Shown: positions 46,231 to 55,402 of the stretch, piece by piece | Layout of the letters: the number at the start of each line of letters is the position of its first letter | Position numbering within the stretch: position 1 is the first letter of the stretch | Position numbers and translations under genes: made by a program | Assembly: GCA_902765735.1 (NCBI GenBank) | Contig: CACXBB010000003.1 | Span: forward strand, 1-64,000 | Source of the DNA: an uncultured Eubacteriales bacterium | GTDB lineage: Bacteria > Bacillota > Clostridia > Christensenellales > Aristaeellaceae | Direction of reading: 5' to 3' | Length of the DNA stretch: 64,000 nt | The notes under the pieces: model-generated | Seen by the model: the letters and a program-made list of their open reading frames with translations, nothing else | What the model was told of the DNA's origin: nothing | Database searches by the model: none

Positions 46231-47203
46231 TTTTCAAGAACTCCACCACCTCATGCCACCAGGGGAACAGCACCTCGTCGCCGGAGCGATAGATCTCATG
46301 CTTCGCCCCCTCCACCACGCGGTGCTCGCCGTTCTTGACGCGGGCGATGAACTCCCTCTGCGGCCCGGGCAGCACCACGTCGTCCAGGCCGGCGGTGAAC
46401 AGCCTGACCCGGGCGTCGATCTTCTCCACCGCGCCGGGGGCCAGTATGTCGCCGGTGACGTCGATGGACTCCTTGAGCCAGCCGTAGGTCGGCCCGTTGT
46501 TCTGGAATTCGGGGGTGTTGAACCGCAGGTCCTCGTACCACTCGAAGCGCGCCCGCCCGTTGGCGCAGGCCGTCTCGAACTGCTCCTTCTCCGCGTAGGG
46601 CTTGGAGACGAACACCCGCTTTTTGCCGTTTTTGAGCATCTTCTCCACGTCGCACAGCGCCAGCGCCACCGGCTTGGGCATGCCGCTCAGGTTCGGCGCG
46701 ATCATCGGGGCGCACATCGCCGCCCGGTCGAACACCCCGGGGTGCCGCTCCAGATAGAGCGCCGTCACCGCGCCGCCCATGGAGTGGCAGAACACCCGCC
46801 AGGGCTTAGGCATGTCGGAGAGCACCTCGCGGCGCACGATGTCCATGTCGCGCACGTACTCGTCGAAGTCGTCCACGTGGGTCAGCGACAAGCCGTCCAG
46901 CTCCTCCGCACGCCCGGAGCGCCCGTGGCCGCGCTGGTCGTAGGCCACGACGGAGAGGCCGCTTTTCAAAAGCGAATGGATGACCTCCGCGAACTTGTCC
47001 GCGTTCTCGGTGAAGCCGTGGACGATCATCACCGTGCCCCTCGGTTGGTCGGCGTCAAAGCGCGAGGCGAACAGCGGCACGCCGCCGTCGCCGATGAGGG
47101 TGCGGTCCGTCCTGCGGGCGTTGATGTAGGGCAGTATGACCTCTTCCATGGTCCTGGCATAGTTTTCGGAATGCGCCAGGCCGTCCTGATTCAGATAATC
47201 CAT
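46226..47203 (-). CDS. alpha/beta hydrolase (lysophospholipase-like)
   Basis: A 325-residue serine hydrolase of the monoacylglycerol lipase/lysophospholipase type: oxyanion region GTVMIVHGFTENADKFAEVI, SVVAYDQRGHGRSGRAEELD, nucleophile elbow VFCHSMGGAVTALYLERH (Ser in SMGG), acid in LFTAGLDDVVLP and His in VEGAKHEIYR. No signal peptide, so cytoplasmic. Its last residues and TGA stop overlap the AATTGAG-type repeat arm. It lies 15 bases downstream of the transporter gene, so the two are probably co-transcribed. Confidence 0.87.
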   Translation of the reverse strand: MDYLNQDGLAHSENYARTMEEVILPYINARRTDRTLIGDGGVPLFASRFDADQPRGTVMIVHGFTENADKFAEVIHSLLKSGLSVVAYDQRGHGRSGRAEELDGLSLTHVDDFDEYVRDMDIVRREVLSDMPKPWRVFCHSMGGAVTALYLERHPGVFDRAAMCAPMIAPNLSGMPKPVALALCDVEKMLKNGKKRVFVSKPYAEKEQFETACANGRARFEWYEDLRFNTPEFQNNGPTYGWLKESIDVTGDILAPGAVEKIDARVRLFTAGLDDVVLPGPQREFIARVKNGEHRVVEGAKHEIYRSGDEVLFPWWHEVVEFLKN

Positions 47204-47218
47204 CGTCCGTCTCCTCCG

Positions 47219-48580
47219 CTATTTTGCGATTCGGGCATAGACCTTCTTTTCATCGTAGAGCATGAACAGCACCCCGCCCAGCACGCACACCGCGGCGGCA
47301 GCCACGGCGGTGATGCGGTACCCCAGGCCGGTCTCCTGGCCGATGGTGGCGAAGGCCGTCACCAGCAGCATGGCGACGGACTGGCCCAGCTTGAAGGCGA
47401 AGGTGCGGGCGGCATAGAACATGCCGCTGCGGTTCTCATGGGTCTCCAGGGCGTCGTATTCGGCGATGTCGGCCACCACCGCCTGGGGCAGTATGCCGAA
47501 TATGGCCATGGCCGGCGCGGCGATGACGCACAGCAGATAGCCCTGCACGGCCAGGGGGATCGGCAGGCTTTTGCCGAAGCAGGCGGTGTAGAGGAAGCTC
47601 AGCGTGAACACCGTGAAGGCGCACAGTATCAGCTTCTTCTTGCCGAACCTCGGGGTCAGCCGGTTCACCGGCACGTAGAACAGCACCGACAGCGCCGTCA
47701 TCAGCACGAAGTACACCGTGGACATTCCCTCGTCCAGCCTGAGCAGGCTGGTTACGAAGAAGGGCAGCGCCGTCTGGAACATGGTGATGCCCAGGAAGTA
47801 GGCGATGTCCGAGGCCACGAACACCCGGAAATCCCGGTTGCGGAAGGTGGCCGCCAGGGACTTGGCGGCGTTGGCCTGGCTGGGCGCGGCGGTCACGTAG
47901 TCCCGTTCGCGGATGGTGAACACCGGCACGAACATGCAGACCATGCCGATCAGCGACATCCCCGTGAAGGTCACCCGTATGGCGGTCACCCGGGGCATCC
48001 ACCTCTCCAGCATGCCCCAGACCACCGGCGCCACATACGCCATCGCCATGCCCGCGATGTAGGTGAACGATATCGCGGTGGAGATCGCCATGCGGGTCTT
48101 CTGGTCGGCCCCCAGCTCGGGGATCAGCGCGTTGTAGGGCGTGCAATACATGGTCATGAACAGGTAAAACAGCATCAGCATCAGAAACAGGAAGCCCGCG
48201 TTGACCCAGCTCTCCCGGTTCACCGGCGACCAGAACGTCAGCATGCAGCTCAACGCGAAGGGGATCGCCGCCGCCCGCATGAAGGGGATGCGCCGCCCCG
48301 CCTTCGACTTGCAGCGGTCGGACATGGAGGCGATGATCGGGTCGGTGACGGCGTCAAACAGGCGCCCGAAGGCCGTGATGCCGCCCAGCACCGTCAGTAT
48401 GCCCAGTACCACCCGGCCCTGCGGCACGAAGATCGGCTGGCCCGCCTGCTGGGTGGCCAGGTCGGGCTGGTAGTAGTTCACCAGCCAGCTCGAGATCAGC
48501 GCCGCCAGCACCGACCAGCCGAACTGGCCGACGGCAAAGCACCAGATCTTGCCGGTGGACAGCTTCTTCACCTGGTTCAT
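47219..48580 (-). CDS. GPH-family (glycoside-pentoside-hexuronide) MFS transporter
   Basis: A 453-residue transporter with 12 predicted membrane helices. The N-terminal half has the GPH pattern: KIWCFAVGQFGWSVLAALIS, FGRLFDAVTDPIIASMSDRC (the conserved D-x(n)-D/DP segment) and RIPFMRAAAIPFALSCM. Family members import sugars or glycosides with Na+ or H+; the substrate is not deducible. It forms an operon with the downstream hydrolase. Confidence 0.88.
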   Translation of the reverse strand: MNQVKKLSTGKIWCFAVGQFGWSVLAALISSWLVNYYQPDLATQQAGQPIFVPQGRVVLGILTVLGGITAFGRLFDAVTDPIIASMSDRCKSKAGRRIPFMRAAAIPFALSCMLTFWSPVNRESWVNAGFLFLMLMLFYLFMTMYCTPYNALIPELGADQKTRMAISTAISFTYIAGMAMAYVAPVVWGMLERWMPRVTAIRVTFTGMSLIGMVCMFVPVFTIRERDYVTAAPSQANAAKSLAATFRNRDFRVFVASDIAYFLGITMFQTALPFFVTSLLRLDEGMSTVYFVLMTALSVLFYVPVNRLTPRFGKKKLILCAFTVFTLSFLYTACFGKSLPIPLAVQGYLLCVIAAPAMAIFGILPQAVVADIAEYDALETHENRSGMFYAARTFAFKLGQSVAMLLVTAFATIGQETGLGYRITAVAAAAVCVLGGVLFMLYDEKKVYARIAK

Positions 48581-48665
48581 GAGTATCTTCCCCCTGTATT
48601 TCTTCAGATATCTCTATTTTAGCATGAATCCCGCGGGGTGGCAAGACCAACAGGCTTCAATAAAA

Positions 48666-48699
48666 GACCCCGGCATCCGATCGGATACCGGGGTCTTTT
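48666..48699. terminator. terminator between the PstS-like and transporter genes
   Basis: GACCCCGGTATCC and GGATGCCGGGGTC form a 13-bp stem around GATC, followed by TTTTATT on the minus strand; on the plus strand the stem is followed by TTTTC. Confidence 0.85.
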
Positions 48700-48708
48700 C
48701 ATGCACGG

Positions 48709-49578
48709 TCATTCCGCCGCCGCGGCCACATACCCCGCGTCCTCGACGAGCTGGCGTCCCTCCCGGGTGGCGAGCCAGTTGTAGAGCTGCCGGGCGGGGG
48801 CGTCCTCCGGGGCGTCGGCGCGTATGACGGCGTAGAAGGGCTGGCGATAGGGATATTCGCCGCTGGCGATGGTGGCGTTGGTGGGGGCCACGCCGTTGAC
48901 CTTCAGCAGCTTGATGCCCTCCTTCATGTACATGTTGTCGATGTAATAGTACACCGAATAGCCGATGGAGTTTGCGGTGTTGCGGTAGGAGGCGATGGCG
49001 TCCACCAGCTCGCCCATCTCGCTGGTGCGGAACTCCCGGGGAGCGTCCACCATCTCCGCGCCCTGCATCACCTGGGCGCGCATCATCACCTGGCTGCCGG
49101 AGTTCTCCACCCGCTGGTAGGCCACGATGTCCGTGTCGTCGCCGCCCACATCCTTCCAGTTGGTGATCTTCCCGGTATAGATGCCCACGATCTCATCGTG
49201 GGTCAGCGATTCCACCGGGTTTCCGTCGTTGATGAGGAACACCGGCGCGTCGTAGCCGATGGCCTGCACCTCGAGCGCCACGCCCTGTTCCTTCGCGTAG
49301 TCCCAGGCGTCCTGCGAGGGCTCGTACACCAGCAGCAGGTCCGCCCGGCCGTCCACCAGGGCGTAGAAGGATTCGGTGGTCTTGTTGTGGCGTATGGCGA
49401 GCTTCGCGGCGTCCTCATCCACCCCGGTGGCGGCCTCCATCAGCCGGTAGCTCAGCGGCAGGGTGGCCGTGGAGCCGTCCACCCGGGGATAGTCGTTCAC
49501 ATCGACCTTCGGGCACTCCGCCAGGGCGCACCCCAGGAGCATCAGCGCCATCAAAAGCGCGACAGCTTTTCTGAACAT
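48709..49578 (-). CDS. PstS-like substrate-binding exported protein
   Basis: A 289-residue protein with a signal peptide (MFRKAVALLMALMLLGCALA; a possible lipobox at LLGC) and a PBP-like-2 fold: YPRVDGSTATLPLSYRLMEA, DLLLVYEPSQDAWDYAKEQG, VGIYTGKITNWKDVGGDD and ENSGSQVMMRAQVM, all of which parallel phosphate-binding PstS. No ABC permease genes are adjacent, so it may be a free-standing sensor or scavenger; phosphate binding is unproven. Confidence 0.83.
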   Translation of the reverse strand: MFRKAVALLMALMLLGCALAECPKVDVNDYPRVDGSTATLPLSYRLMEAATGVDEDAAKLAIRHNKTTESFYALVDGRADLLLVYEPSQDAWDYAKEQGVALEVQAIGYDAPVFLINDGNPVESLTHDEIVGIYTGKITNWKDVGGDDTDIVAYQRVENSGSQVMMRAQVMQGAEMVDAPREFRTSEMGELVDAIASYRNTANSIGYSVYYYIDNMYMKEGIKLLKVNGVAPTNATIASGEYPYRQPFYAVIRADAPEDAPARQLYNWLATREGRQLVEDAGYVAAAAE

Positions 49579-49602
49579 ATCTCTTTTCCTCCTGATTATT
49601 CT

Positions 49603-51048
49603 TTAGTCCATCAGCGCCACGTAATCGCTGACGGCATAGTACCATTTGCCTTCGGCGTCGATCATGCCGCTTCTGTCCCCCTGCACTGCCCAGTAGCGGT
49701 CGTAGGACAGCGCCCGCAGTTCGTCGTAGACCGGGGGCAGCAGCACGTTGCCGTCGCCGTCGATCAAGCCGTAGCGGTAGCTCGACCAGTCCACGGTGTC
49801 CTCGCCGTCTTCCCCCTGATAGATGCGGAAATCGCCGGTGATGAACCGCGCCTGCCCGTCCTGCCAGCACCCGACGGTGATCAGCCTGAAATCGTCGCTG
49901 ACCGGATTGCCCTGCAGATCGATCAGCCGGGACATGCCCCGGGGCCAGTCCTTGTCCTCCTGCACCAGCCGGTCGATGCCCTCGCCGGTCAGGCAGTACA
50001 TCATGACGCTCTTGTTCTGGGGCATTTCGGTCAGCAACTCCCCGTCGGTGGTGCGTATCCAGGTCTTATCCCCGGTGGAGATGCCCAGCAGCTCCGGGGT
50101 GATGGCGGTGACGCTGACATACTCCGCCGGGGACAGGTCCTCCGCAGCCAGCAGCGCGAAGTCCTCCGGGTCGTAGACGCCGTAGTACGCGCCCCGGATG
50201 GCGATGAAGGGTTTGCCCGCCTCGCTGTTGATGTAATCGTACTCGGCGCTCAGCACCGGGTCGCCGTCAAAGTCGATCACGCCGTACCTGTCGTCCTCCT
50301 CCACCACGGCATAACTGCCGCTGAAGGGCTCCGCGTACTGGAACGCATGGTCGAACAGCACTTCCCCGTCCGAATCGACATACACGCTCTTTCCGCCGTA
50401 CTCCTCCACGTCGCAGACCACCGCGACGCCCCCGTCGCCCACGTTGATGTAGCGGTAGTCGGTGTGCAGGCCCAGGTCCGCGACGTTCCCCCCGGCGTCG
50501 ATGCGCGCCACGCCGCAGGAGGCGTCGTCCGGGCTCGCGCCGTCCTCCGGCAGCTTGAGCGCCAGCCACGCGCCGTCGGCCAGGGGCCTGAGGGCGGCGT
50601 ACTCCGCCGCGATGACCACGTTGCCCGCCGCGTCCATCGCGCCGGTGCGCCGCATGTCGTCCGGCAGCGTGAAGATCACGTAGCCGTTGACGTACTCCAG
50701 GCCGTCGTAGTCGAAGCCGGTCAGCAGCCTGCCCGCGCCGTCCATCAGCGCCATGCGGACGCAGTCCATGTCGTACATGAGCTCCTCCGCCAGCTCCGGC
50801 GTGTAGGCGATGTTCACCTCCACGGGGGTGACGGCGAACAGCTTCTCTTCGTCGGGCGTGCCCGAGGGCGTGAGCTGATAGATGCTGTTGAAGCTCTGGA
50901 TCGGGGTCAGCAGCGCGCCGTCGTCCCGCAGCAGTATGCTGTAACCCGGGCTCTCCCCCGAGCTGTACACGTCCACCGCGTAGGTCTCCGCCAGCGCCGG
51001 CACGCACACGAGCAGCAGGCACAGCGCCGACGCAAGGATTCTCCTCAT
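49603..51048 (-). CDS. exported WG-repeat protein
   Basis: A 481-residue protein with a signal peptide (MRRILASALCLLLVCVPALA) followed by a chain of WG-type beta repeats, for example GVARIDAGGNVADLGL, YGVIDFDGDPVLSAEYDYIN and YGLIDGDGNVLLPPVYDELR, ending RSGMIDAEGKWYYAVSD. WG-repeat domains make extracellular beta structures that may bind ligands or cell-wall components. It is 24 bases upstream of the PstS-like gene, so the two may be co-transcribed. Confidence 0.83.
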   Translation of the reverse strand: MRRILASALCLLLVCVPALAETYAVDVYSSGESPGYSILLRDDGALLTPIQSFNSIYQLTPSGTPDEEKLFAVTPVEVNIAYTPELAEELMYDMDCVRMALMDGAGRLLTGFDYDGLEYVNGYVIFTLPDDMRRTGAMDAAGNVVIAAEYAALRPLADGAWLALKLPEDGASPDDASCGVARIDAGGNVADLGLHTDYRYINVGDGGVAVVCDVEEYGGKSVYVDSDGEVLFDHAFQYAEPFSGSYAVVEEDDRYGVIDFDGDPVLSAEYDYINSEAGKPFIAIRGAYYGVYDPEDFALLAAEDLSPAEYVSVTAITPELLGISTGDKTWIRTTDGELLTEMPQNKSVMMYCLTGEGIDRLVQEDKDWPRGMSRLIDLQGNPVSDDFRLITVGCWQDGQARFITGDFRIYQGEDGEDTVDWSSYRYGLIDGDGNVLLPPVYDELRALSYDRYWAVQGDRSGMIDAEGKWYYAVSDYVALMD

Positions 51049-51159
51049 TACACAACACCTCCTCAGTATAAAAGCGGTCCTCCATTATCCTGTTGGACGG
51101 AGGGCCGCGTTGTTTTGTTGCAATGCATATGAAGAATTTGGTTTTAGGCTTATTCCAGA

Positions 51160-51383
51160 AGAGAGGGAACAGGGAACAGGGAACAGGAATAGCCTGGGCC
51201 CGTCGTAGGAGCGATGCCCTCATCGCCCGGAACCCGTCGTAGGGGCGGCGATGCGCCGCCCGCCTAATAGGAACCATGGATTCTGATTGGGCGGGCGCCG
51301 CATCGGCGCCCCTACGTGTCATACTCTACTCTGCACTCTGCACTCTGTACTCTGCACTCTCCACTCTCCACTCTTCACTCTTA
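51160..51383. repeat. mosaic intergenic repeat island
   Basis: The left side at 51160-51188 is a triplicated AGGGAACAGGGAACAG word. The right side, about 51326-51380, is a CACTCTGCACTCTGCACTC/CTCCACTC series that is not its complement, so the two arms belong to different word classes. Inside are GGGGCGGCGATGCGCCGCCC (51242-51261) and GGGCGCCGCATCGGCGCCCC. The stop codon of the minus-strand CAP gene is at the right edge. Confidence 0.7.
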
Positions 51384-52619
51384 CTTTTCGACGCTCACCC
51401 GGCACGCATCCGTATGCCCCGCGCAGTCCGCGCACACGATATCGCACGCGCCGGGGCCGACGGCGGTGACCCGCCCGGTCTCATCCACCGTGGCGACGGC
51501 GGCATCGCTGCTTAACCAGGTCACGCGGAGATCGTCGGCATAGGACGGGATCACCTGTGCGGAGAGCTTCAGCGTCTCCCCGGGCCTGAGCGCCGCCTCG
51601 AGTCGGGAGATCTCCACGTTCACCGCGTCCTCGGCGCGCAGGGCGACCATGTCCACGGTGTAATCCAGCGTCGCGGCGTCCCCCGCCCGGGTGACCAGCC
51701 CGCCGACGCGCACCCGCCAGTGCTGGTTCTGCTGGTAGTCGGTGAAGCCCGTGCCGGTGAAGTCCGGTCGGAATATGACGCAGCCGCCCGCGCCGTAGGG
51801 CTCCAGGTTCACCGCGCAAAAGCCGTCTCCCGCCTCCTCCGCCAGGTCGAAGTCGAAGCGCAGGCCGAGGTCCGGCTCCTCCAGCGTCACCGCGGGGGCG
51901 GAGGCCTCCAGGTCGTACACCGCCGGGTTCAGCGTGACCGTCCAGGCCAGGTGGTCGTGCATCAGCTCCGCGGGAAAGGCCCCCGCGGCGGGCCAGCGCA
52001 CGCAGTCCCAGCGGGCGTCGGCATTGCCCAGGTCGTGGGCGTACATCACCACGTAGCTCATGCCGCTTTCGGCGTTGGCCAGCCCGAAGCCGGTGGCCCC
52101 CATCGCCGGGTTCAGCGCCCAGCGCCGGTGGCCCATCGTGGGCAGGTTCTGGTCCCCGTCGTCCCGCACGAAGTAGGCGATGCCCTCCCGGATGATGCTC
52201 TCCCGCATCCAGTTGAACCGGGCAATGTTGCCGGAGGTGGTGGCCAGGTGGGCGGAGTCGTAGAAGTTCTTGTCCATGTCGCCAGGGTTCGGGGCGTTGT
52301 GATCCACGTAATCCAGCGCCGCGAGCAGCACCGCCCCGTGCTGGCACTGGTAGTTGTAGATCTCCGACCCCTTCACCGGCTCAAGGCCGGCAAGCCACCT
52401 TATGAAGTTCAGGTAGCGAAGGGCGTCCCCGAGCGCCGCGTCGGTCAGCGCCCCGGGCGCGTAGGGGGCGGTCACCGCGGGCTTCTCGAGGTAGGGCGAG
52501 CCCCCGGCCCAGTCCGAGATGTTGCGGTAGGCCATGCGGATGCCGTCCCGGGTGTGCTCCGCGCAGGCGGAGGTCAGCAGCAAAAGCGCCAGGATCGCGG
52601 CGCAGATCATCTTTCTCAC
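51381..52619 (-). CDS. exported CAP-domain protein with BIG2-like C-terminus
   Basis: A 412-residue protein. Initiation is placed at GTG 52619 (VRKMICAAILALLLLTSACA, signal peptide with possible lipobox) after AGGGGA. A CAP/SCP-like domain (about 55-230) contains AALGDALRYLNFIRWLAGLE, YQCQHGAVLLAALDYVDHN and GHRRWALNPAMGATGFGLA. It is followed by a beta region and a BIG2-like segment (VTWLSSDAAVATVDETGRVT). CAP proteins are secreted, with diverse roles; this one is unassigned. Confidence 0.82.
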   Translation of the reverse strand: MRKMICAAILALLLLTSACAEHTRDGIRMAYRNISDWAGGSPYLEKPAVTAPYAPGALTDAALGDALRYLNFIRWLAGLEPVKGSEIYNYQCQHGAVLLAALDYVDHNAPNPGDMDKNFYDSAHLATTSGNIARFNWMRESIIREGIAYFVRDDGDQNLPTMGHRRWALNPAMGATGFGLANAESGMSYVVMYAHDLGNADARWDCVRWPAAGAFPAELMHDHLAWTVTLNPAVYDLEASAPAVTLEEPDLGLRFDFDLAEEAGDGFCAVNLEPYGAGGCVIFRPDFTGTGFTDYQQNQHWRVRVGGLVTRAGDAATLDYTVDMVALRAEDAVNVEISRLEAALRPGETLKLSAQVIPSYADDLRVTWLSSDAAVATVDETGRVTAVGPGACDIVCADCAGHTDACRVSVEK

Positions 52620-52820
52620 GGCGAGTATCCCCTGATCATCGGTCAATTCGGTACATATATTTAAAAAATTCCCCGCAAAACGCAAAAATCCTGCACAAAA
52701 GGTCTTTTCAAATCGACGAAATTCTGATAAAATATAAATACTATGGCATATAAGCGCCTACCGGTATTCATCCGATGCGCTTGTGCGCGCAGTAAAACTA
52801 TACTCACAGGGGGAATTCAT

Positions 52821-54911
52821 ATGAAAGATTATCAGGCCAAGAATATCCGCAACCTGACCATCGTGGGTCACGGCAGCGTCGGCAAGACCACGCTGGCCGA
52901 GGCGCTTCTGTTCACCGCCGGCGCGATCGACCGCCAGGGGCGCGTGGAGGACGGCCAGGCCACCATGGACTACGATCCGGAAGAGATCAAGCGTCAGATC
53001 TCCATCTCCGCCGCCATGGCGCCGCTGGAGTGGAAGGACAGGAAGGTCAATCTGGTGGATATTCCCGGCTACTTTGATTTCGCCGGCGAGCAGGTGGGCC
53101 CGATGAACGTGTGCGAGGGCGCGCTGATCACCGTGGGCGCGGTCTCCGGCCTGGACGTGGGCGCGGAGAAGGCCTGGGCCATGTGCGACAAGACCCACTC
53201 CTCCCGCATGATCGTCATCAATAAAATGGACCAGGAGAACGCCAACTTCGAGCGCGCGCTGGGCACCATCACCGACAAGTACGGCAGCCACATCGCCCCC
53301 ATCGAGGTGCCGATCGTCGAAAACGGCAAGTTCACCGGCGTGGTGTGCATCCTCGAGAAGAAGGCCTTCATCGGCGAGGGCAAGAACCTCAAGACCATCG
53401 ACATCCCCGCCAACCTGGCCGACGAGGTCGAGCGCTGCCGCGAGGCCATCGTGGAGGCCGCCGCCGGCGCCGACGAGGAGCTGGAGATGAAGTACCTCGA
53501 GTTCCTGGAGGGCGGCGATGAGCTGACCGAGGAAGAGGTCATGTACGGCTTGCGCAAGGGCATCGTTGACGGCACCGTGGTGCCCGTGGTGTGCTGCTCC
53601 AGCCTGACCCGCGTGGGCATGGCGAAGCTGCTGGACAACATCATCGACCTGATGCCCTCCCCGGCGGGCACGGTCATGAAGGGCGTCAACCCGAAGAGCG
53701 GCGAGGAGGTCGAACGCGTGTGCGACGCCGCCCAGCCCTTCTCCGCCCATGTGTTCAAGACCATGGCCGACCCCTTCGTGGGCAAGCTGAGCCTTCTGAA
53801 GGTCACCTCCGGCGTGCTGGAGAACAGCACCGTACTGTACAACGCCAACGCCGAGAAGACCGAGAAGCCCGGCACCATCTACATCCTCAAGGGCAAGCAG
53901 CAGTCCACCACCACCAAGGTGGTCGCCGGCGATCTGTGCGCGCTGGCCAAGCTGCAGTCCGTCGCCACGGGCAACACCCTGTGCGATCCCAACAACCCCA
54001 TCCAGTTCCCCGACATGGAGTTCCCGGCCCCCAACATCTCCAAGGCCGTGTACGCCAAGAAGGCCGGTGAGGAGGACAAGATCTTCTCCGGTCTGGCCCG
54101 CCTGATGGAGGAGGACCCCACCATCCGCGTGGAGAAGAACGTGGAGACCGCCGAGTCCGTGCTGAGCGGCATCGGCGAGGTGTCCATCGACGTGGTGGCC
54201 GCCAAGCTGGCCAGCAAGTTCAAGGTGGACTGCGTGCTGCAAGATCCCAAGATCCCCTACCGCGAGTCCATCCGCAAGCCCATTGACGTCGAGGGACGCC
54301 ACAAGAAGCAGACCGGCGGCCACGGCCAGTTCGGCGATGTCAAGATCAAGTTCCGTCCCAACGATGACCCCAACGACACCGAATTCCACTTCATCGATTC
54401 CGTCGTGGGCGGCACCGTCCCGCGCAACTTCATCCCCGCCGTTGAAAAGGGCCTGCTCGAGAACATTCGTCACGGCGTCCTGGCCGGTTTCCCCGTGGTA
54501 GGCCTGACCGCCGAGCTGTATGACGGCGGCTATCACCCCGTCGATTCCTCCGAAATGGCGTTCAAGACCGCCGCGCGCCTGGCCTTCAAGCAGCTGACCG
54601 GCGCCAACCCCGTGCTCCTCGAGCCCATCTACCACGTGGAAGTGGACGTGCCCGATGAGAACATGGGCGATGTCTACGGCGATATGAGCAAGCGCCGCGG
54701 CCGCATCCTCGGCTCCGAGAAGATCGGCGAACTGCAGCGCGTCACCGCCGAAGCGCCCCTCTCCGAGATGTTCAAGTATGCCACGGATCTTCGGTCCATG
54801 ACCCAGGGCCGCGGCGAATTCACCATGCGCTTCGAGCGCTATGAGGAAGTGCCCGCCGCCTCCGCCAAGAAGGTCATCGAAGCCTACAAGGCCGAGGAAG
54901 AGGACGACTGA
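52821..54911 (+). CDS. EF-G-like GTPase (EF-G2/FusA2 type)
   Basis: A 696-residue translational GTPase with all five EF-G domains. G motifs: G1 IVGHGSVGKTTLAEALLF, G3 VNLVDIPGYFDFAGE and G4 VINKMDQENANFERAL. In G3 a tyrosine replaces the catalytic histidine of DTPGH, and G1 lacks the DAGKT form, both traits of the EF-G2/FusA2 branch rather than housekeeping EF-G. Domain IV (GGHGQFGDVKIKFRP) and V (VYGDMSKRRGRILGSEKIGE) are complete. ATG at 52821 follows AGGGGGA; a weak promoter (TTTTCA-17-TAAAAT) ends near 52735. Confidence 0.88.
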   Translation: MKDYQAKNIRNLTIVGHGSVGKTTLAEALLFTAGAIDRQGRVEDGQATMDYDPEEIKRQISISAAMAPLEWKDRKVNLVDIPGYFDFAGEQVGPMNVCEGALITVGAVSGLDVGAEKAWAMCDKTHSSRMIVINKMDQENANFERALGTITDKYGSHIAPIEVPIVENGKFTGVVCILEKKAFIGEGKNLKTIDIPANLADEVERCREAIVEAAAGADEELEMKYLEFLEGGDELTEEEVMYGLRKGIVDGTVVPVVCCSSLTRVGMAKLLDNIIDLMPSPAGTVMKGVNPKSGEEVERVCDAAQPFSAHVFKTMADPFVGKLSLLKVTSGVLENSTVLYNANAEKTEKPGTIYILKGKQQSTTTKVVAGDLCALAKLQSVATGNTLCDPNNPIQFPDMEFPAPNISKAVYAKKAGEEDKIFSGLARLMEEDPTIRVEKNVETAESVLSGIGEVSIDVVAAKLASKFKVDCVLQDPKIPYRESIRKPIDVEGRHKKQTGGHGQFGDVKIKFRPNDDPNDTEFHFIDSVVGGTVPRNFIPAVEKGLLENIRHGVLAGFPVVGLTAELYDGGYHPVDSSEMAFKTAARLAFKQLTGANPVLLEPIYHVEVDVPDENMGDVYGDMSKRRGRILGSEKIGELQRVTAEAPLSEMFKYATDLRSMTQGRGEFTMRFERYEEVPAASAKKVIEAYKAEEEDD

Positions 54912-54929
54912 TCCCTGCCGCATCGACAA

Positions 54930-54965
54930 ACGTGCGCCCCGCATCCCGCGGGACGCACGTTTTTT
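54930..54965 (+). terminator. terminator of the EF-G-like gene
   Basis: CGTGCG...CGCACG outer stem extended by CCC/GGG pairs and followed by TTTTTT, directly after the stop codon. Confidence 0.85.
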
Positions 54966-54989
54966 ATACGTTCACGGAAATCTGAGGGA

Positions 54990-55160
54990 TTGCTGCCATT
55001 CATCCATGCTTTGAAGAAACGGGGGACGGCCTCTTTCGTCAGCATCAAAGGATGCAGCCACCTTCCCCTAAAGGGGAAGGCAAAGGGAGGCGTTACCAAA
55101 AGCCTTCCCCTTCAGGGGAAGGTGGCACGCGAAGCGTGACGGAAGAGGTCGTCCCCCTTC
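54990..55160. repeat. nested palindromic element related to that at 36096-36406
   Basis: Shares CCATTCATCCATGC, GACGGCCTCTTTCGTC, the CCTTCCCCTAAAGGGGAAGG and CCTTCCCCTTCAGGGGAAGG palindromes, and GTGGCACGCGAAGCGTGACG with the 36 kb element. No terminal inverted repeat as clear as in that copy is seen. No gene is supported in the gap from 54966 to the cysK promoter. Confidence 0.7.
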
Positions 55161-55183
55161 CAAAAGAAATTTCCTATAACCTA

Positions 55184-55212
55184 TTGACAAGGTAGGCTGA
55201 ATGCGGTATAAT
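55184..55212 (+). promoter_or_regulatory. promoter of the cysK transcript
   Basis: TTGACA, 17 bases, TATAAT: full consensus. The transcript would begin near 55219 and carry a leader of about 210 bases before cysK. Confidence 0.9.
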
Positions 55213-55239
55213 GCAGAAAACGAGAAGAGGAGCATGAAC

Positions 55240-55347
55240 ATGATTCGCGTTTACAACGGCAAAATTTACATGTGTACGTCCTGCGTGATGCGCGGGCGCT
55301 GTTGTCGCGCGCGTCAAACCGGGAATCTCCCGTCGCCGCAGGCGTAG
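55240..55347 (+). CDS. cysteine-rich leader peptide upstream of cysK
   Basis: A 35-codon ORF between the promoter and cysK. The ATG at 55240 follows GAAGAGGAG with 7-base spacing. It encodes MIRVYNGKIY followed by MCTSCVMRGRCC, that is four Cys codons at positions 12, 15, 21 and 22 (55273, 55282, 55300, 55303), then a basic tail ending PSPQA and TAG. A run of codons for the end product ahead of a biosynthetic gene is the hallmark of ribosome-mediated attenuation. It could also be a stable small protein. Regulation is inference. Confidence 0.6.
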   Translation: MIRVYNGKIYMCTSCVMRGRCCRARQTGNLPSPQA

Positions 55348-55402
55348 GAGCCTGTCTGCGGCCATATCCTCGGGGATTCCCACAGGGGAATCCTCATTTT
55401 AT
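55321..55402 (+). promoter_or_regulatory. candidate attenuator of cysK
   Basis: A terminator-like hairpin GGATTCCC (55374-55381)/GGGAATCC (55386-55393) is followed by TCATTTTATT. The segment GGGAATC at 55321-55327, within the leader ORF, can instead pair with GATTCCC (55375-55381), giving a competing antiterminator. A third hairpin, CGCAGGC...GCCTGTCTGCG (about 55337-55360), lies between. Alternative pairing tied to a leader peptide matches transcription attenuation. No measured data. Confidence 0.55.

Noticed and set aside
46253..48622. 789-codon plus-strand ORF opposite the hydrolase and transporter genes
   Set aside because: Antisense shadow. It spans two real genes and their gap, is rich in His, Arg, Gln and Gly, and shows no recognisable motif.
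52620..52820. Possible riboswitch upstream of the EF-G-like gene
   Set aside because: The roughly 80-base leader contains only a GC-rich GCGCTTGTGCGC hairpin and no recognisable conserved core.
52758..54944. 728-codon minus-strand ORF opposite the EF-G-like gene
   Set aside because: Composition (Gly, His, Leu, Val) is that expected from antisense of a GC-rich gene, and the plus strand carries all five EF-G domains.
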